Part shown: one piece after another, positions 1-12,741 of the stretch
Layout: each line of letters begins with the position of its first letter
Numbering within the stretch: the first letter of the stretch is position 1
From: Skeletonema tropicum
Lineage: Eukaryota > Bacillariophyta > Thalassiosirophyceae > Thalassiosirales > Thalassiosiraceae
Direction of reading: 5' to 3'
Assembly: GCA_037178625.1 (NCBI GenBank)
Contig: JAWZXG010000062.1
Location: 1-45,636 of the forward strand
Length of the DNA: 45,636 nucleotides
Program-made: the position numbers and the translations under genes
Notes under the pieces: model-generated
Told to the model about the DNA's origin: nothing
Databases searched by the model: none
Seen by the model: only the letters and a program-made list of their open reading frames with translations

Positions 1-44
1 ACATTATCTGCCGAGTCGTCTATTGACGCAAGTCTAAATAGACG

Positions 45-245
45 CCGACGTTGGTTGCCGACGTGTTTGCATTTGAATAACTGCCGATCTTTGGCCACGT
101 ACTGATCAATACGTCAGTTCTTAACTCCACGTCGACGTCTTGTGTTGAGCTGAATCTTTTTGTCGACGTGTTGTCGATGTGTTGAACCACAAGATCTTGT
201 GTTGCCGACGTAGCTTACGAAGGAACTCGTTTTACTTCATGACGT
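45..245 (+). promoter_or_regulatory. CGACGT/TGACGT cluster upstream of the element ORF
   Basis: Hexamers CGACGT recur at least five times, and TGACGT occurs near 240, all within about 200 bp upstream of the first element gene. The same cluster is kept in the other two copies. TGACGT is the core of CRE-type bZIP sites; a promoter role is inferred from position and repetition only. Confidence 0.4.
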
Positions 246-403
246 GGTTGGTTATTGATTGCATTGTTCTCTGCTGATTATTGCGCTGGTGCGTTGGCGG
301 CGGTTATGTAGGCAGTTTGTACGTTGTCGAGCCGTTCAACAGCTCTCATAAATTATGCATTGCATCATTTACATCATCACATTTCTACATTGTCCGAATA
401 ATA

Positions 404-1476
404 ATGAAGTTTGGCAACACAAATCCAGTTATATCCACCGTTGGTAGTAATGGTAAGGGCTTCCGTGCCGTGCGGAATCGGAGCAATGTCGATGCACGTC
501 TTACTTCGTCAGGGGTCAAGACTGCCGCTAAACCGTCGGCTCCTGTCATTGCATTGAGCGTAACAGACATCAATGGCGTTTGGTGCGTACCGACGATCGT
601 ATCTTCTTGCTGCTAGCGTCTGTTGCATTAGGCGATGGGTTTGACGTTGCCAAGTTGGAGAAGGAACAACTGCTCTTTTCTGCTCTTTCCGTCTTTGAAG
701 TCGGGTCAATCAAGTACATCCTGAATGAACTGTCTGAACATTACCCGAATGTCCCAGTTGGTAAGACTGATTCTACTGACAAAGATGATCTGGTGTCTGC
801 AGCGGTCAACTTCTTAATGTTTGCCGCTATTGCTCAGAAAGGAGGTACAAGCCAAGCGCCGTACACTTCAAATTGTGAGCATTTTTGGTAAAGAGAGAAG
901 GTTAACCTTCGTGTGGTTCAATGATTTTGGTATTTTTGTTCATTGTACCGTTTTTTTACAAATTCTGTCTTTCCTTTTTACTTACAAGTTTTTTTTTCAA
1001 CCTTCAACTTCACACCAGTGATGAGAACGGGAAACTTGTACTTGAAGACAAAACTCATTCGGGCTCCGTGATCAACCTGTTCAAGATGATGATGAAACCG
1101 GATTTGTCCCGAGAAAGGTGCTGTCACGAAAAGTCTAAACCGGTACCTGTCGGAGAGAAGGCCTCTCCTGATTCAAACTATCATGTGAGTTTATTTTGTT
1201 GTGCATGTGCACTGCCGCCACTAAGTATCGCTTGCTTATTGAATCATTTTAGTATAATCGATCACTGAACAATTTTACCTAATAAACAAATGCAACTGCC
1301 TTCTACATAGCGAGAATGAGTGGGTTTGATTACACCCATTCAGATCTCTCGGATGGATGGAAAAGGAAGAGTATCAAGCGTAAGGGCGGCAAATCCCGCG
1401 GAACTATTTACCACCTTATTACCTCTCCCCTGACAACAAAGTTTTCAAGAGTTTGAAGAAATGTGCAATAAACTGA
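404..1476 (+). pseudogene. Broken copy of the MBD-domain element gene
   Basis: Same gene as the right-arm copy at 12726-13789. The start ATG at 404 and the three-exon outline can be followed. The frame is lost by one-base changes, for example a missing T in the run near 572, an inserted A near the end of exon 1 (about 892) and an extra T near 1328 that alters the MBD exon. Each of these is a run-length difference absent from both other copies, so they may be base-calling errors rather than real mutations. No product should be expected from this copy as written. Confidence 0.7.
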
Positions 1477-3107
1477 AAGAGCTGCTCGTACTGATGGTCG
1501 ATGAAAGAAGCATGTTGGGCTCACACGTAACATTCGGTGCAGAGGAGCATGTGAGAGATTGCGCATTTAATGGGCACAATAAACGGGAGAGGTGGGGCGG
1601 TGTCCGGTTGTGTTGTTCTTCGGTGACGACTACCAGCTGCCACCGTCCAACAAGGGGGAGCAATAAACGGCTACCACGAATACCACAACAAACGATAGGC
1701 CAAAAACAATGACAGGAAAGAGTAAAAACAATCAAATATGCGATTACGAGGGTAGCAAATCTTGACTGAGATGATGACGGATGTGGTCTTCATGTTGACG
1801 AAGAATTTTAGAGCAAAAGACAAGGAGGATAGCGATCTCATGAACAGGATGAGAGTGGGGAACCAGACTGATGAGGATGCAAAGCGCCTGATCAAACTAC
1901 ACATAGACGAACTCGGAAAATATCATCCAAACTGAGGGAAGAGGTAGAAAATGACCCAAAGACGTTGTGGGTATACGCGAACGGGGACGATATGTTCCCA
2001 GAAAAAATGTAGACATGCTGATCAAAACACACGAACGACTGAAAGTACCAATAGCTAGGCTCAGGTGTCAATTCAGCAGCAGGATGGCGGCAATAACACA
2101 GCATACCAGTCGCACTTTTACGGCAGGAGGCTATTCTACACCTTGATGTGTGCGTAGGTGCACATGTTTGCTTGGAGTCAGCCAACATCGATCCCAACTC
2201 AGGATTGTACGTCTCAGCTATTGGGGTAGTAGTCGAGATCGTTTACGATAAGGATCGCTCCGTTGGACCAAACGGTAAAGGTGAGGTTAGCCTACCGAAG
2301 TACATTGTTGTGGATTTCCCTACATACAAACCACCACCAGGCGAGGACCCATGGGACAAGAACAACCAACGGTGAGTAAAAGTTGACACAACGAAAGACA
2401 CAAGACAATTGCCACTCTCTGCGAAAACACTACTAACTCATTTCATACTGATACAAATGCATCCTACCCCAACTTATTGCGCACAGCACGTGCCAATCCC
2501 ACCCTACGAGCAGATTTGCAACAGAGGATGCTGCACCGCATTATTCATGCCATTGCAAATTGCCTACGCCATCACCATCCACCGCTGTCAAGGACTCGAA
2601 GCTGGATTCGACAAAGGAGACCGCTGGAACCGCATGATAATAGATCCAGCAAGATGAGTTGTGGGAGATTAGCAAGTTTCTTGGAACAATGTACGTGGAC
2701 GTGGCTACCAGCAGAGGCAAAACACTTGGCTCCAAAAGATCAAGCATACCCGTCGGACAGTGCCATATACTGGACCGGAAGCAAACATTTCAACGAACCG
2801 ATTAAAAAATTGCAAGAGAAAGCAAAATGGCCAGTTCTGCGAATCGTACAAGAAGCGAGCAAATTGGGTGAAATACTTGGAGGGAAGGCAGAAGAGTCGA
2901 AGACAAGGTATAGCAAGAGAAAGTTGGAAGAAAATCACAGAAACATCGTACGCAGCAGCAATCAAGGGCAATTTCATCAAAGACAGGACAGACCTGACAA
3001 CCAGGATTACCAACATCATAACCAACCCGAACAAGAAGTGGAAAGAAGCGAAGAAGGATCATGAAATCCCAAGTGATTACTTCGCAGGATCTTCATCTGG
3101 TGATTAG
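1461..3107 (+). pseudogene. Broken copy of the Pif1-like helicase
   Basis: Matches the right-arm helicase (11096-12741). It retains the Walker B segment near 1497 and the MPLQIAYAIT segment near 2550. The reading frame is broken at many homopolymers, for example five instead of six G near 1655 and one A too few near 1760 and 1933. It keeps the splice donor GTGAGT near 2372 and the acceptor CACAG before CACGTG near 2490. The run after GGAAG near 2930 has four A, against three in the open copy at 43 kb. Confidence 0.7.
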
Positions 3108-3627
3108 TAAAATTGATCACTGCAACAGTTTTACAAAACAGACACTTTCTCAACACAAAGAATACAACAACTCAATTAAGCGTCTGCATCTGGTGATCAG
3201 TAAAACATCTGCAAGCGCACGATTCGATATATCAAGCACAGTTTTACAAAAAGACATTTTCTCGTGACGAAGAAAGACAAAAACTAATCGACTAACGCCC
3301 GTGTAAAACCTGTATTTCTTTCTCGTACAGACCGATTTAGATGCTCAAAAAGCGCATCTAGTACAGTCAATTTCTCGCTTTCAACAGGTTACTTCTTGCT
3401 TTCTACATAGGAAACACATACAGATCCTACGCCGGTAGTCTCTACCGAGGACTCTACGTGTCCCTAAAGTAAACCTTCTCACTAAAAAAACACATGTACT
3501 GATTCCTACCTATAACTCTGTAGAATAATGGGGGTGAAAAATAATGAATTTTCCCACCTGTAATAGAAGGGCACCTGCGGCCCCTATTACGCTGCTCTGC
3601 ACTCCATGAACGGGGGCCCCGAGGGCC

Positions 3628-6600
3628 GATCAATTTGACAGAGTTGACTTTTACTTCCCAGTGATAACGTATCCTGTAAGGTGTCATTACCGCGGTTACA
3701 TTCAGAGCTCGTTCAGATGAAAGTGAAGGAGGCCAAGGGAGGCCTCATCCAGTACGCACTGGTGAAAACAACAACAAGTTGCACAGAAGTCGGCAGCACG
3801 CTTTCCTCATCGCGTCGCAGCATGTACAACATAACCCTCGTCCACATCAAAGCAAATAAGCGATGGAAGTCTTGCCCAGAGGTTCAATCCATCAACATTC
3901 GAGGCGTCCACTTTAGAATACCATAATCCGGGAGCAAGTTCCAGGAGTCTCGTAGCTTGCTCAAGAGGCGCATAACGCTCTTCCACAAAACGTCATTACC
4001 ATTACACATGGTGAACGACGTTTAGCCTTGTACCACCGTTTCCCAATGTCTTCGAGAAAGTTAGCGACTTGCTCACCAAAACTCCGCATCTCCTTTACGT
4101 TTACGTGGCAACTGTTCAGTGCCAAAACTGGTAACGGACAAGATAATCCAATCCTCTTATAATGATAGATGTAAATCATCTTCCCTACTTGCTAGGAGAC
4201 AACCATCTATAGGTGGCCATCCCCTCCAGCTCCCGATCCGACGCCTTGTTCCAAGCTAGCCTGATTGAAGAGGCACAGGTGCCGAAATCATGCATACCTC
4301 TCGAGGACACTGGACGTATAACAAGGGGTCATTACCCTCAGCCCGCAAACACTGAACAGTTGTACAATTGCTACTATGACTATGACACTACATTTCCAAT
4401 GCGTTGCTGATCCTATCGCAGATGAGCGTGATGACGCAGGTAGATGTGGAGATGTCCAACGCCGTGGTGAATGTTTGCAATTTGCAAACACTGCTATCTC
4501 CTAATGGCGAATACCATGCAATTCCAACCGCATGGAAGTCACTAGAGATGAAGCGGAATAAGTACTAGAGTGGGCACCCACCTTCATCACTGTTGACATG
4601 ATACTTAGTACCTGTACCTCTAGCATGCAATCAGTCGTCCAAACTTCTTCATGTGCAGCAGCTTCCGCCAAGGCTGGACGTCCCATGAGAGTGAGCGTCA
4701 GTCTCCACTTCAGTAGTTGCTTACGATGGCAACTCCACCATCACGGGTGTCAGTATCTTCCGAAAAAACAGTAAGTTTATGAACATCCCAGAATAAGCTG
4801 TTTGGATCAACCACTGCAGAGGATCTTATTGCGTCACACAAACACCGCAGGTGCTCCCCCTCCGGCATCCCAACCAACATTCATCCTCAAACATACACCC
4901 ATGTTGAAGCTGTGCCCCAGCCAGCACTGTTGTCAATAATCTTCCGAAAAACAGTAGTTCATGATCTTTGATCAACAACTCACTGCAGAGGATCTTATTG
5001 CGTCTCCCAAACACCGCAGGTGACTCTCCCCTCGCATCCCAACTAACATCCTAAACCTTAACTATTGTACATTCATACCTTGCTCCTGCTGATCGTTGCG
5101 GCAGTGCAATCTCCGTACAAATAAGCCATGCAGTTCCAAACCACATCATGTTGTCATTGGATGTCCAACGCCATAATCAATTCCCGCTTCACAGTCTCTC
5201 CATACACAAGAGATGGAGGCCCTCTACTAGCTTTTGGGCGGTAGTGGGACCCCGGAGACACGGACCTCCTCATCTTATGTAAGTACGGGAGCACGTGGTA
5301 GAAGACTGGTTGATTGACCAAGACGATCGCACATCGATACAACATCCATCATCTCCGTCCCCCTCATTAGTAAAAAATATCTCAGCATATCTTCAACAAA
5401 AGATGGTCCGATACAAGCTGTACATAATATTCAGCTTCGCTGGAGAACCATCCGCCAATGACTAAGACTAAACACTCCAGCTTGATGGAAACTTCCACAG
5501 ATGGTGCTCTCTCCTCTAGGCATCCGTCTCCTTCCCCACCGGTATTTTTGATCTCCGTACAGATAAGCCATGCAGTTCCAAACCGCATGGTGTCCATTGG
5601 AGATCCATCGCAACAATCAGTTCCCGGCTTCACAGCCACTCCATCTACAGAGATGGAGGTGGAGGCCCTCTACTAGCTGTTGGGCAGTAGTGGGACCCCG
5701 GAAACACGAAGCTCTCGTCTTGTGTAAGTACGGAAACACATGGTAGAAGACTGATTGATTGACTAGTCTGTCTTATCAAAGAAGCAGCAAGAAACTGGCA
5801 GTGTGCACATGTTCGTCAGCATCATCGTCCCCCGAAGATAGGTAAGCATCAGGCGTAGGCAACCCCTCTCACAATGTGACCGGGTTGTTTTGCTTCCGTG
5901 GAGGACAGATTGGCAGGGCAACTGCTGAAGAACTCGTTGGCATATGCATAAGACGTTTTGGATGGGTGGCATGCGTAGCAGCACATGTGGCACCGATGGT
6001 CAGAGTAGGGAGGACCGAGCCTCGGATGAAAATGAATAGAACAAAAAACCGCACCAACAACCTGGGCCCCCCGTGCAATGTAATGGCAGCGGGGGTGGTG
6101 AAGAAGTAGATGGTTAAGAGAGTGCGTAAGTCGAAGTGGGTAAAACCCGTGCATCGAACGCAACGCTCAGAATCTCTGTATAGACTGGGCTTCAGGCAGT
6201 CCATGATCGAGGGGCCCGCCTCGCCTCAAGCTCAAGCTATCTATTGAGATTCCATCCCCGGTGAACTAGTTGTGTTCCATAACTGAATCCATGTTGATGT
6301 ATTTTGACTCCAAAAGAAGTGAGCATTCATGCTCTCCATTGGATATTGGATCGAGGTGCGTATCAGTCAGATTCAAATCGAAAGCGGTAAGGCGCAACAC
6401 GTTTCTCGTTTCCGATTCGTCTCTCTCACGCATCCATGCCTCTTACATCACATGTTCCATTTCTTTGGCTCTCAGTTATCGTGTCTGCCTGACTCTTGGA
6501 CCACTTTAGCTCGAAGAGCACAGAGCGCTCTCTCTCTCTCTCTCTCTCTAGATATGTAAGTAGAGAGAGAGGGTGGTCATTATTTTTTTTATCTGAATCT

Positions 6601-7081
6601 GGAACTTCTGGAACGTTGGCCTTAGGAATTAGTATGTCAACGTACAGGAGGCTTGATCGGACATAGTTTCTGAACTAAGTATCTGAGTGCCACTTCCAAC
6701 TTAAAAAGCTTAATCGTGTTTTGGTGCCGCTTTGGTTAGGGTTATTTGAGTTTCTCCGGAAGATTTATGCTAAAACGCCACTGAAAATTGTACTTATGCA
6801 TACTTAAGGTGGAACACAAGTAAAAAACGCTAAGTAAAAGTAGCTGTTTATCTAGTGAAGATGGGCCTGTAGATCTACGATAGGAATTGGTATACCCTCA
6901 TGCGACTCTCAAAAACGGCCGTTTCAAGTCACGCCCCACCTCGCCCAACGACTTCGGACTGCACTGTCTCACACTTTTTCACCGCGATAAACGGCAAGCC
7001 ACAACCACAGCACAATCACCATGATGCCACTGTGGACTGCCTAGTAGTGCAAAATCGACACTGTACCATAGGGTACTTTTT
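3628..7081. other. Element flank within the left arm; no convincing gene
   Basis: This stretch lies outside the element terminus and occurs only in the palindrome. ORFs on both strands are short, overlap one another and differ between the arms. The region is rich in internal direct repeats (4815-5765) and has a (CT)n run near 6530-6550. One frame holds SSEAEYYVQL, faintly like the RNase H end of copia polyproteins, but no neighbouring retroelement motif supports that. I see no supported coding gene. Confidence 0.6.
4815..5765. repeat. Internal direct repeats, left arm
   Basis: Two repeat families are visible. One unit containing cactgcagaggatcttattg occurs near 4813 and 4980. A longer unit beginning aagccatgcagttccaaacc and ending in gtagaagactg occurs at about 5125-5310 and 5565-5750. 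A shorter relative, CATGCAATTCCAA followed by CCGCATGG, lies near 4516. The copies are diverged, so the duplications are older than the palindrome. Confidence 0.75.
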
Positions 7082-7120
7082 GAAGTTGGAGGCGGAGAAG
7101 CCAATTGGTAGATCCCCTCG
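7082..7120. other. 39-nt spacer at the palindrome centre
   Basis: This is the only unpaired sequence between the two arms. It begins with gaagttggaggcgg and ends with gatcccctcg. It is not the usual SMRTbell hairpin adapter, and no gene is visible in it. Arm pairing starts immediately on both sides with the run GGTACTTTTT / AAAAAGTACC. Confidence 0.95.
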
Positions 7121-8434
7121 AAAAAGTACCCTATGGTACAGTGTCGATTTTGCACTACTAGGCAGTCCACAGTGGCATCATGGTGATTGTGCTGTGGTTG
7201 TGGCTTGGCCGTTTATCGCGGTGAAAAAAGTGTGAGACAGTGCAGTCCGAAGTCGTTGGGCGAGGTGGGGCGTGACTTGAAACGGCCGTTTTTGAGTTCG
7301 CATTTGAGGGTATACCAATTCCTATCGTAGATCTACAGGCCCATCTTCACTAGATAAACAGCTACTTTTACTTAGCGTTTTTTACTTGTGTTCCACCTTA
7401 AGTATGCCATAAGTACAATTTTCAGTGGCGTTTTAGCATAAATCTTCCGGAGAAAACTCAAATAACCCTAACCAAAGCGGCACCAAAACACGATTAAGCT
7501 TTTTAAGTTGGAAGTGGCACTCAGATACTTAGTTCAGAAACTATGTCCGATCAAGCCTCCTGTACGTTGACATACTAATTCCTAAGGCCAAACGTTCCAG
7601 AAGGTTCCAGATTCAGATAAAAATAATGACCACCCTCTCTCTCTCTACTTACATATCTAGAGAGAGGAGAGAGAGAGAGAGCGCTCTGTGCTCTTCGAGC
7701 TAAAGTGGTCCAAGAGTCAGGCAGACACGATAACTGAGAGCCAAAGAAATGGAACCATGTGATGTAAGAGGCATGGATGCGTGAGAGAGACGAATCGGAA
7801 ACGAGAAACGTGTTGCGCCTTTACCGCTTTCGATTTGAATCTGACTGATACGCACCTCGATCCAATATCCAATGGAGAGCATGAATGCTCACTTCTTTTG
7901 GAGTCAAAATACATCAACATGGATTCAGTTATGAACACAACTAGTTCACCGGGGATGGAATCTCAATAGATAGCTTGAGCTTGAGGCGAGGCGGGCCCCT
8001 CGATCATGGACTGCCTGAAGCCCAGTCTATACAGAGATTCTGAGCGTTGCGTTCGATGCACGGGTTTTACCCAACTTCGACTTACGCACTCTCTTAACCA
8101 TCTACTTCTTCACCACCCCCGCTGCCATTACATTGCACGGGGGGGCCAGGTTGTTGGTGCGGTTTTTTGTTCTATTCATTTTCATCCGAGGCTCGGTCCT
8201 CCCTACTCTGACCATCGGTGCCACATGTGCTGCTACGCATGCCACCCATCCAAAACGTCTTATGCATATGCCAACGAGTTCTTCAGCAGTTGCCCTGCCA
8301 ATCTGTCCTCCACGGAAGCAACAACCCGGTCACATTGTGAGAGGGTTGCCTACGCCTGATGCTTACCTATCTTCGGGGGACGATGATGCTGACGAACATG
8401 TGCACACTGCCAGTTTCTTGCTGCTTCTTTGATA

Positions 8435-9410
8435 AGACAGACTAGTCAATCAATCAGTCTTCTACCATGTGTTTCCGTACTTACACAAGACGAGAGCTTC
8501 GTGTTTCCGGGGTCCCACTACTGCCCAACAGCTAGTAGAGGGCCTCCACCTCCATCTCTGTAGATGGAGTGGCTGTGAAGCGGGAACTGATTGTTGCGAT
8601 GGATCTCCAATGACACCATGCGGTTTGGAACTGCATGGCTTATCTGTACGGAGATCAAAAATACCGGTGGGGAAGGAGACGGATGCCTAGAGGAGAGAGC
8701 ACCATCTGTGGAAGTTTCCATCAAGCTGGAGTGTTTAGTCTTAGTCATTGGCGGATGGTTCTCCAGCGAAGCTGAATATTATGTACAGCTTGTATCGGAC
8801 CATCTTTTGTTGAAGATATGCTGAGATATTTTTTACTAATGAGGGGGACGGAGATGATGGATGTTGTATCGATGTGCGATCGTCTTGGTCAATCAACCAG
8901 TCTTCTACCACGTGCTCCCGTACTTACATAAGATGAGAGGTCCGTGTCTCCGGGGTCCCACTACCGCCCAAAAGCTAGTAGAGGGCCTCCATCTCTTGTG
9001 TATGGAGAGACTGTGAAGCGGGAATTGATTATGGCGTTGGACATCCAATGACAACATGATGTGGTTTGGAACTGCATGGCTTATTTGTACGGAGATTGCA
9101 CTGCCGCAACGATCAGCAGGAGCAAGGTATGAATGTACAATAGTTAAGGTTAGATGTTAGTTGGGATGCCGAGGGGGAGTCACCTGCGGTGTTTGGGAGA
9201 ACGCAATAAGATCCTCTGCAGTGAGTTGTTGATCAAAGATCATGAACTACTGTTTTTCGGAAGATATTGACAACAGTGCTGGCTGGGGCACAGCTTCAAC
9301 ATGGGTGTATGTTGAGGATGAATGTTGGTTGGGATGCCGGAGGGGGAGCACCTGCGGTGTTTGTGTGACGCAATAAGATCCTCTGCAGTGGTTGATCCAA
9401 CAGCTTATTC
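8435..9410. repeat. Internal direct repeats, right arm
   Basis: Mirror image of the repeats at 4815-5765: the longer unit lies at about 8450-8640 and 8890-9080, and the shorter one near 9200 and 9380. ORFs of 60-110 codons on the plus strand here share repeated peptides such as MRFGTAW and MRFGIAW. This reflects the DNA repeats and is weak evidence for a gene. Confidence 0.7.
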
Positions 9411-11095
9411 TGGGATGTTCATAAACTACTGTTTTTTCGGAAGATACTGACACCCGTGATGGTGGAGTTGCCATCGTAAGCAACTACTGAAGTGGAGACT
9501 GACGCTCACTCTCATGGGGACGTCCAGCCTTGGCGGAAGCTGCTGCACAATGAAGAAGTTTGGACGACTGATTGCATGCTAGAGGTACAGGTACTAAGTA
9601 TCATGTCAACAGTGATGAAGGTGGGTGCCCACTCTAGTACTTATTCCGCTTCATCTCTAGTGACTTCCATGCGGTTTGGAATTGCATGGTATTCGCCATT
9701 AGGAGATAGCAGTGTTTGCAAATTGCAAACATTCACCACGGCGTTGGACATCTCCACATCTACCTGCGTCATCACGCTCATCTGCGATAGGATCAGCAAC
9801 GCATTGGAAATGTAGTGTCATAGTCATAGTAGCAATTGTACAACTGTTCAGTGTTTGCGGGCTGAGGGTAATGACCCCTTGTTATACGTCCAGTGTCCTC
9901 GAGAGGTATGCATGATTTCGGCACCTGTGCCTCTTCAATCAGGCTAGCTTGGAACAGGCGTCGGATCGGGAAGCTGGAGGGGATGGCCACCTATAGATGG
10001 TTGTCTCCTAGCAAGTAGGGAAGATGATTTACATCTATCATTATAAGAGGATTGGATTATCTTGTCCGTTACCAGTTTTGGCACTGAACAGTTGCCACGT
10101 AAACGTAAAGGAGATGCGGAGTTTTGGTGAGCAAGTCGCTAACTTTCTCGAAGACATTGGGAAACGGTGGTACAAGGCTAAAACGTCGTTCACCATGTGT
10201 AATGGTAATGACGTTTTGTGGAAGAGCGTTATGCGCCTCTTGAGCAAGCTACGAGACTCCTGGAACTTGCTCCCGGATTATGGTATTCTAAAGTGGACGC
10301 CTCGAATGTTGATGGATTGAACCTCTGGGCAAGACTTCCATCGCTTATTTGCTTTGATGTGGACGAGGGTTATGTTGTACATGCTGCGACGCGATGAGGA
10401 AGCGTGCTGCCGACTTCTGTGCAACTTGTTGTTGTTTTCACCAGTGCGTACTGGATGAGGCCTCCCTTGGCCTCCTTCACTTTCATCTGAACGAGCTCTG
10501 ATGTAACCGCGGTAATGACACCTTACAGGATACGTTATCACTGGGAAGTAAAAGTCAACTCTGTCAAATTGATCGGCCTCGGGGCCCCCGTTCATGGAGT
10601 GCAGAGCAGCGTAATAGGGGCCGCAGGTGCCCTTCTATTACAGGTGGGAAAATTCATTATTTTTCACCCCCATTATTCTACAGAGTTATAGGTAGGAATC
10701 AGTACATGTGTTTTTTTAGTGAGAAGGTTTACTTTAGGGACACGTAGAGTCCTCGGTAGAGACTACCGGCGTAGGATCTGTATGTGTTTTCCTATGTAGA
10801 AAGCAAGAAGTAACCTGTTGAAAGCGAGAAATTGACTGTACTAGATGCGCTTTTTGAGCATCTAAATCGGTCTGTACGAGAAAGAAATACAGGTTTTACA
10901 CGGGCGTTAGTCGATTTAGTTTTTGTCTTTCTTCGTCACGAGAAAATGTCTTTTTGTAAAACTGTGCTTGATATATCGAATCGTGCGCTTGCAGATGTTT
11001 TACTGATCACCAGATGCAGACGCTTAATTGAGTTGTTGTATTCTTTGTGTTGAGAAAGTGTCTGTTTTGTAAAACTGTTGCAGTGATCAATTTTA

Positions 11096-12741
11096 CTAAT
11101 CACCAGATGAAGATCCTGCGAAGTAATCACTTGGGATTTCATGATCCTTCTTCGCTTCTTTCCACTTCTTGTTCGGGTTGGTTATGATGTTGGTAATCCT
11201 GGTTGTCAGGTCTGTCCTGTCTTTGATGAAATTGCCCTTGATTGCTGCTGCGTACGATGTTTCTGTGATTCTTCCAACTTTCTCTTGCTATACCTTGTCT
11301 TCGACTCTTCTGCCTTCCCCTCCAAGTATTTCACCCAATTTGCTCGCTTCTTGTACGATTCGCAGAACTGGCCATTTTGCTTTCTCTTGCAATTTTTTAA
11401 TCGGTTCGTTGAAATGTTGCTTCCGGTCCAGTATATGGCACTGTCCGACGGGTATGCTTGATCTTTGGAGCCAAGTGTTTTGCCTCTGCTGGTAGCCACG
11501 TCCACGTACATTGTTCCAAGAAACTTGCTAATCTCCCACAACTCATCTGCTGGATCTATTATCATGCGGTTCCAGCGGTCTCCTTTGTCGAATCCAGCTT
11601 CGAGTCCTTGACAGCGGTGGATGGTGATGGCGTAGGCAATTTGCAATGGCATGAATAATGCGGTGCAGCATCCTCTGTTGCAAATCTGCTCGTAGGGTGG
11701 GATTGGCACGTGCTGTGCGCAATAAGTTGGGGTAGGATGCATTTGTATCAGTATGAAATGAGTTAGTAGTGTTTTCGCAGAGAGTGGCAATTGTCTTGTG
11801 TCTTTCGTGTGTCAACTTTTACTCACCGTTGGGTTGTTCTTGTCCCATGGGTCCTCGCCTGGTGGTGGTTTGTATGTAGGGAAATCCACAACAATGTACT
11901 TCGGTAGGCTAACCTCACCTTTACCGTTTGGTCCAACGGAGCGATCCTTATCGTAAACGATCTCGACTACTACCCCAATAGCTGAGACGTACAATCCTGA
12001 GTTGGGATCGATGTTGGCTGACTCCAAGCAAACATGTGCACCTACGCACACATCAAAGGTGTAGAATAGCCTCCTGCCGTAAAAGTGCGACTGGTATGCT
12101 GTGTTATTGCCCGCCATCCTGCTGCTGAATTGACACCTGAGCCTAGCTATTGGTACTTTCAGTCGTTCGTGTGTTTTGATCAGCATGTCTACATTTTTCT
12201 GGGACATATCGTCCCGTTTCGCGTATACCCACAACGTCTTTGGGTCATTTTCTACCTCTTCCCTCAGTTTTGGATGATATTTTCCGAGTTCGTCTATGTG
12301 TAGTTTGATCAGGCGCTTTGCATCCTCATCAGTCTGGTTCCCCACTCTCATCCTGTTCATGAGATCGCTATCCTCCTTGTCTTTTGCTCTAAAATTCTTC
12401 GTCAACATGAAGACCACATCCGTCATCATCTCAGTCAAGATTTTGCTACCCTCGTAATCGCATATTTGATTGTTTTTACTCTTTCCTGTCATTGTTTTTG
12501 GCCTATCGTTGTTGTGGTATTCGTGGTAGCCGTTTATTGCTCCCCCCTTGTTGGACGGTGGCAGCTGGTAGTCGTCACCGAAGAACAACACAACCGGGAC
12601 ACCGCCCCACCTCTCCCGTTTATTGTGCCCATTAAATGCGCAATCTCTCACATGCTCCTCTGCACCGAATGTTACGTGTGAGCCCAACATGCTTCTTTCA
12701 TCGACCATCAGTACGAGCAGCTCTTTCAGTTTATTGCACAT
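11096..12741 (-). pseudogene. Pif1-family DNA helicase lacking Walker A, frameshifted near its end
   Basis: The 309-codon first exon contains Walker B (VDERSM, residues 13-18), motif III (FFGDDYQLPP, 53-62), TKNFR (114-118) and a GLYVSAIGVV segment (249-258). These are typical of Pif1/Helitron-type SF1 helicases. An intron at 11826-11713 (GTGAGT...CACAG, 114 bp, phase 0) joins it to an exon with MPLQIAYAITIHRCQG, the late motif of the family. No GxxGxGKS/T Walker A is present upstream: the MBD exon abuts the helicase frame directly, which points to an internal deletion. The conserved motif VI reads YVDVATSRG here because of an extra GTGGAC. At 11269-11270 two A replace three, ending the frame early; the 43-kb copy is open there. 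Such an enzyme could not bind ATP normally. Confidence 0.8.

Larger units (their letters stand above)
1..3627 (+). mobile_element. MBD-Pif1 element, left-arm copy (5' end outside window)
   Basis: Colinear with 40939-43844 and with the reverse complement of 10575-14192. It ends at 3615-3627 in the 13-mer GGCCCCGAGGGCC, the same 3' terminus as the copy at 43832-43844. Beyond this point the two copies lose all similarity, which defines the element end. The 5' terminus lies before position 1. Confidence 0.8.
1..7081 (+). repeat. Left arm of 14-kb inverted repeat
   Basis: This arm is the reverse complement of 7121-14192 over its whole length. Position 1 pairs with about 14192 and 7081 pairs with 7121. 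Disagreements between arms are mostly one-base changes in homopolymer runs. The homology of the right arm to the third element copy continues past 14192, so the palindrome is probably cut by the start of the window rather than ending there. Confidence 0.97.

Noticed and set aside
5382..5639. SSEAEYYVQL resembling the RNase H end of a copia polyprotein
   Set aside because: No integrase, reverse transcriptase or LTR is found nearby, and the surrounding frame does not match the family.
8006..9915. Plus-strand ORFs of 60-117 codons in the right palindrome arm, and their mirror images at 4288-6204
   Set aside because: They overlap in several frames, are broken differently in the two arms, and their similarity to one another follows from the DNA direct repeats. 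No family motif is convincing.
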